Below, piece after piece: positions 61,421-64,000 of a stretch of DNA of 64,000 bases. The notes beneath the pieces are model-generated. The model was not told the DNA's origin, did no database searches, and worked only from the letters and a program-made list of their open reading frames with translations. Position 1 is the stretch's first letter, and each line of letters begins with the position of its first letter. Position numbers and translations under genes: made by a program. The stretch is from assembly GCA_000720535.1 (NCBI GenBank), contig JOAZ01000024.1, forward strand, positions 42,127-106,126, written 5' to 3'. Source of the DNA: Streptomyces halstedii. Lineage in GTDB: Bacteria > Actinomycetota > Actinomycetes > Streptomycetales > Streptomycetaceae.

Positions 61421-63775
61421 TCAGGCCCTCGTGGGGCCGTCCGCGTCGCCGCCTCGGCCACTCTCGCTGTCCGCGTCCGCGTCGGCCTCGGAGTCCGCAT
61501 CGGCGTCGGCGTCGACATCGACATCGGCGTCGGCGTCGTGCCGCGAGTCGGCCTGGACGTCGTCTTCGGCCTTCTCCGCCTTCTCCACACTCAGGCCGTT
61601 CGCGTCGTCCTCGCCGTTCGTGTCGCTCTCGGCGTCCTCGCCCAGGGCGTCGACGAACTCCACGCCGTCGAGCTCGGCGAGCCGGTCGGAGGCGTCGGTC
61701 GAACCGTCCTTGTCGGCCTCCAGGGCCTTCCCGAACCACTCGCGGGCCTCGTCCTCACGCCCGGCCTCCAGCAGCGCGTCCGCGTAGGCGTAGCGCAGCC
61801 GAGGGGTCCACGAGTGGACGGCGTTGGAGGCGAGTTCAGGGCTCTGGAGGGTGACGATGGCGGCGTCGATCTGCCCCATGTCCCGGCGGGCCCCGGCGGC
61901 GACCAGGCGCATCTCCACCTGCCCGGCCTTGTCCAGCTTCTGCACCTCGGACTCACCGGCCATGGCCATGGCACGCTCGGGCCGGCCCAGGCCACGCTCG
62001 CAGTCGGCCATGACGGGCCACAGTTCCACGGACCCGGTCATCCGACGCGACGCCCGGAACTCCGCCAGCGCCTCGGCGTACCTCTGGGTGGCGTACGCGG
62101 CGAAGCCGGCGGCCTCACGCACGGCGGCCACGCGTGAGGCGAGACGCAGGGCGATACGCGAGAAGGCGTAAGCCTGTTCGGGGTCCTCGTCGATCAGGCG
62201 GGCGACCATCACGAGGTTACGCGCGACGTCCTCGGCGAGGGTCTTCGGCAGGCTCATCAGCTCCTGCCGCACCTCCTTGTCGATCTCGTCCCCGGTGACC
62301 TCGTCCGGGATGGGCAGACGCTTGATCGGCTCACGGTCGCGGTCGTCACGGCCCTGGTAGCCCCCACGGTCGTCGCGCCCCCGGTAGCCACCGCGCTCGT
62401 CGCGGCCCTGGTACCCACCACGGCTGCCGCCCCGGTCGAAGCCGCCACGCTCGTTGTCCCTGCGCGGCCCACGGTCCCGGTCACCGCCTCGGTCGTCACG
62501 GGGGAAACCGCCGCCGCCACCGGTACCACCGCTCCGGTTGTCGTCGCGGCGGAAGCCGCCGGGACGGTCGTCGTCGCGACGGGGGCCACGGGGCCGGTCG
62601 TCACGGCGGTCGAAGCCGCCGCCGCCACCCCGGTATCCACCACGGTCGTCGTCACGGCGCGGGGCGCCGCCACGGTATCCACCACGGTCGTCATCGCGAC
62701 GCGGCGAGCGCTCGTCGTCCCTGCGCGGTCCACGGTCCCGGTCACGATCCCGGTCGTCGCGGCGGAAGCCACCGGCGCGGTCGTCGTCCCTCCGCGGGGC
62801 GCGGTCGTCACGGCGGAAGCCACCGCCACCACCGGTACCACCGCTCCGGTTGTCGTCGCGGCGGAAGCCGCCGGGGCGGTCGTCCTCGCGGCGCGGGCCA
62901 CGGGGCCGGTCGTCTCGACGGTCGAAGCCGCCGCCGCCACCCCGGTATCCACCCCGGTCGTCGTCACGGCGCGGGGCGCCGCCACGGTACCCACCCCGGT
63001 CGTCGTCACGGCGCGGGGCGCCGCCACGGTACCCACCACGGTCGTCCTCACGACGCGGGGCACGGTCCCGGTCGCCGCCTCGGTCGTCACGGCGGAAGCC
63101 GCCGCCCCGGTTGTCGCCACCGCGGTTGTCGTCACGGCGGAAGCCACCGGGACGGTCGTCCTCACGGCGCGGGCCACGCGGCCGGTCGTCACGACGGTCG
63201 AACCCGCCGCCACCACCCCGGTAGCTACCCCGGTCGTCGTCCCTACGCGGGGCACGGTCGTCACGGCGGAAGCCACCGCCGCTGCTGCCACCCCGGTTGT
63301 CGTCACGGCGGAAGCTGCCGCCCCGGTTGTCGCCGCCCCGGTTGTCGCCACCGCGGTTGTCGCCACCGCGGTTGTCGTCGCGGCGGAAGCCGCCGGGACG
63401 GTCGTCCTCACGGCGCGGGCCACGCGGCCGGTCGTCACGGCGGTCGAACCCGCCGCCGCCACCCCGGTACCCACCACGGTCGTCCTCACGGCGCGGGGCA
63501 CGATCGTCACGGCGGAAGCCGCCACCGCCGGTACCACCACTCCGGTTGTCGTCACGGCGGAAGCCACCGCCGGTACCGGCGCCGGCGCCACGGCCGCTGT
63601 CACGGCGCGGGGCACGATCGCGGTCGCGGTCATCGCGGCGGAACCCGCCCCGGTCACCGTCGCGTCGAGGTGCGGAGGAGCGGTCGTCACGGCCTCCCCG
63701 GAAGCCGCCCCTCTCACCGTCTTCCCGGCGACGCGGCTCGCGCTCCGGACGGTCGTCGGAAGAGTTGGTGGACAT
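61421..63775 (-). CDS. Long Arg/Asp/Gly repeat protein with C-terminal TPR-like domain
   Basis: A 784-residue protein. Residues 1 to about 480 are almost only Arg, Asp and Gly, with units such as GGGFDRRDDRPRGPRR and PGGFRRDDNR; the block containing both occurs four times. This resembles RGG-type disordered RNA-binding regions. A folded part of ~230 residues follows (DEVTGDEIDKEVRQELMSLPKTLAEDVARNLVMVARLID, YAFSRIALRLASRVAAVREAAGFAAYATQRYAEALAEFRA), which looks like TPR helices. The end is a very acidic tail rich in Asp-Ala. ATG 63775 follows AGGAG at seven bases. It sits just downstream of an rRNA operon, which fits a role with RNA or ribosomes, but this is inference. Confidence 0.85.
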   Translation of the reverse strand: MSTNSSDDRPEREPRRREDGERGGFRGGRDDRSSAPRRDGDRGGFRRDDRDRDRAPRRDSGRGAGAGTGGGFRRDDNRSGGTGGGGFRRDDRAPRREDDRGGYRGGGGGFDRRDDRPRGPRREDDRPGGFRRDDNRGGDNRGGDNRGGDNRGGSFRRDDNRGGSSGGGFRRDDRAPRRDDDRGSYRGGGGGFDRRDDRPRGPRREDDRPGGFRRDDNRGGDNRGGGFRRDDRGGDRDRAPRREDDRGGYRGGAPRRDDDRGGYRGGAPRRDDDRGGYRGGGGGFDRRDDRPRGPRREDDRPGGFRRDDNRSGGTGGGGGFRRDDRAPRRDDDRAGGFRRDDRDRDRDRGPRRDDERSPRRDDDRGGYRGGAPRRDDDRGGYRGGGGGFDRRDDRPRGPRRDDDRPGGFRRDDNRSGGTGGGGGFPRDDRGGDRDRGPRRDNERGGFDRGGSRGGYQGRDERGGYRGRDDRGGYQGRDDRDREPIKRLPIPDEVTGDEIDKEVRQELMSLPKTLAEDVARNLVMVARLIDEDPEQAYAFSRIALRLASRVAAVREAAGFAAYATQRYAEALAEFRASRRMTGSVELWPVMADCERGLGRPERAMAMAGESEVQKLDKAGQVEMRLVAAGARRDMGQIDAAIVTLQSPELASNAVHSWTPRLRYAYADALLEAGREDEAREWFGKALEADKDGSTDASDRLAELDGVEFVDALGEDAESDTNGEDDANGLSVEKAEKAEDDVQADSRHDADADVDVDADADADSEADADADSESGRGGDADGPTRA
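62400..63720 (-). repeat. Coding repeat tract of the Arg/Asp/Gly protein
   Basis: Short units such as CGGTCGTC, GCGGAAGCC and CGGTATCCACC recur for ~1.3 kb, with longer copies of ~100 bases repeated four times at varying distances. The repeats stay in frame and so reflect protein-level expansion. Confidence 0.85.
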
Positions 63776-63851
63776 GGGGGTGACTCCTGTCATCGGGTAC
63801 CACAGACATTCTCACGCAGTCGGCCGTCCGACGCGCTTCGGAAAAACAAAA

Positions 63852-63892
63852 GGACCCTTGGTCCCAGCGTTGAACGCTGGGACCAAGGGTCC
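63852..63892 (-). terminator. rRNA operon terminator
   Basis: A perfect 18-bp stem (63852-63869 with 63875-63892) and loop TTGAA lie about ten bases beyond the 3' end of 5S rRNA. AAACAAAAGG beyond it gives a short U-rich tail on the transcript (minus strand). Confidence 0.85.
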
Positions 63893-63901
63893 TGAAAGAT
63901 T

Positions 63902-64000
63902 GTTCGGCGGCGTCCTACTCTCCCACAGGGTCCCCCCTGCAGTACCATCGGCGCTGAAAGGCTTAGCTTCCGGGTTCGGAATGTAACCGGGCGTTTCCCT
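63902..64000 (-). rRNA. rrf: 5S ribosomal RNA (partial)
   Basis: The reverse complement of this segment reads AGGGAAACGCCCGGTTACAT, then the conserved CCGAACCCGGAAGCTAAGCC, then GGTACTGCAGGGGGGACCC and GGGAGAGTAGGACGCCGCC, which is actinobacterial 5S rRNA. About 20 bases of the 5' end lie outside the window. The 23S and 16S genes should follow to the right on the same strand. Confidence 0.95.

Noticed and set aside
62400-63720. CRISPR-like repeat array
   Set aside because: The repeats have no constant spacing or unique spacers, stay in frame and encode Arg/Asp/Gly protein repeats.

Overview
The window is chromosomal DNA of a Streptomyces or close actinomycete. GC is very high, GTG and TTG starts are common, gene pairs often overlap by four bases, and the gene set is streptomycete. 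The order der-plsC-cmk-tyrA-aroH, rluB-scpB-scpA, parA, ald, pyrG, recN-ppnK-tlyA matches, from memory, the conserved core around SCO1750-SCO1795 of S. coelicolor. No database search was run.

Left part (1-18,700) is accessory. It opens with the end of an unknown gene, a secreted streptogrisin-type protease (343-1428) and an alpha/beta hydrolase. A complete FxSxx-COOH system follows on the minus strand (10,782 down to 2902): a 55-residue precursor ending FSSAL (FxsA), a radical SAM/SPASM maturase (FxsB), a TIR-like protein (FxsC) and a 1311-residue ATPase/TIR-like/NB-ARC/TPR protein (FxsT). The fused HExxH domain of FxsB has lost its metal-binding motif. Next come a two-TM protein, a SLATT-type DUF4231 membrane protein and a SLOG-like nucleotide-binding protein, a combination known from predicted anti-phage or conflict systems. 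Then follow a protease pseudogene lacking its catalytic serine, a two-gene flavin monooxygenase operon with a DUF1684 gene, an orphan cysteine-type leader peptide, and a DUF5685 protein with a cysteine-rich tail.

Middle part (19,000-49,700) is mostly core: a SepF-like division protein, glutaryl-CoA dehydrogenase, a drug exporter, a PAP2 phosphatase, a protease inhibitor, a glycosyltransferase, Der GTPase, PlsC, CMP kinase, prephenate dehydrogenase, chorismate mutase, a coupled operon of an NrtR-like Nudix regulator and an ADP-ribosylglycohydrolase, RluB, ScpA/ScpB condensin subunits, a ParA ATPase overlapping a ribbon-helix-helix-like gene, alanine dehydrogenase, CTP synthase and a GH15 enzyme.

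Between 49,740 and 53,370 an AraC regulator and a divergent MFS exporter lie between two decayed fragments of a Tn3-family transposon: a frameshifted serine resolvase and the N-terminal part of a transposase. From memory this block is absent from the usual GT-recN junction.

Right part (53,370-64,000) carries recN, NAD kinase, tlyA, an SCP2 protein, an iron-boxed siderophore-type ABC ATPase, a NagD-like HAD phosphatase, a DUF1015 protein and a 784-residue protein with a very long Arg/Asp/Gly repeat region. The window ends inside a 5S rRNA gene on the minus strand, so an rRNA operon lies just to the right.
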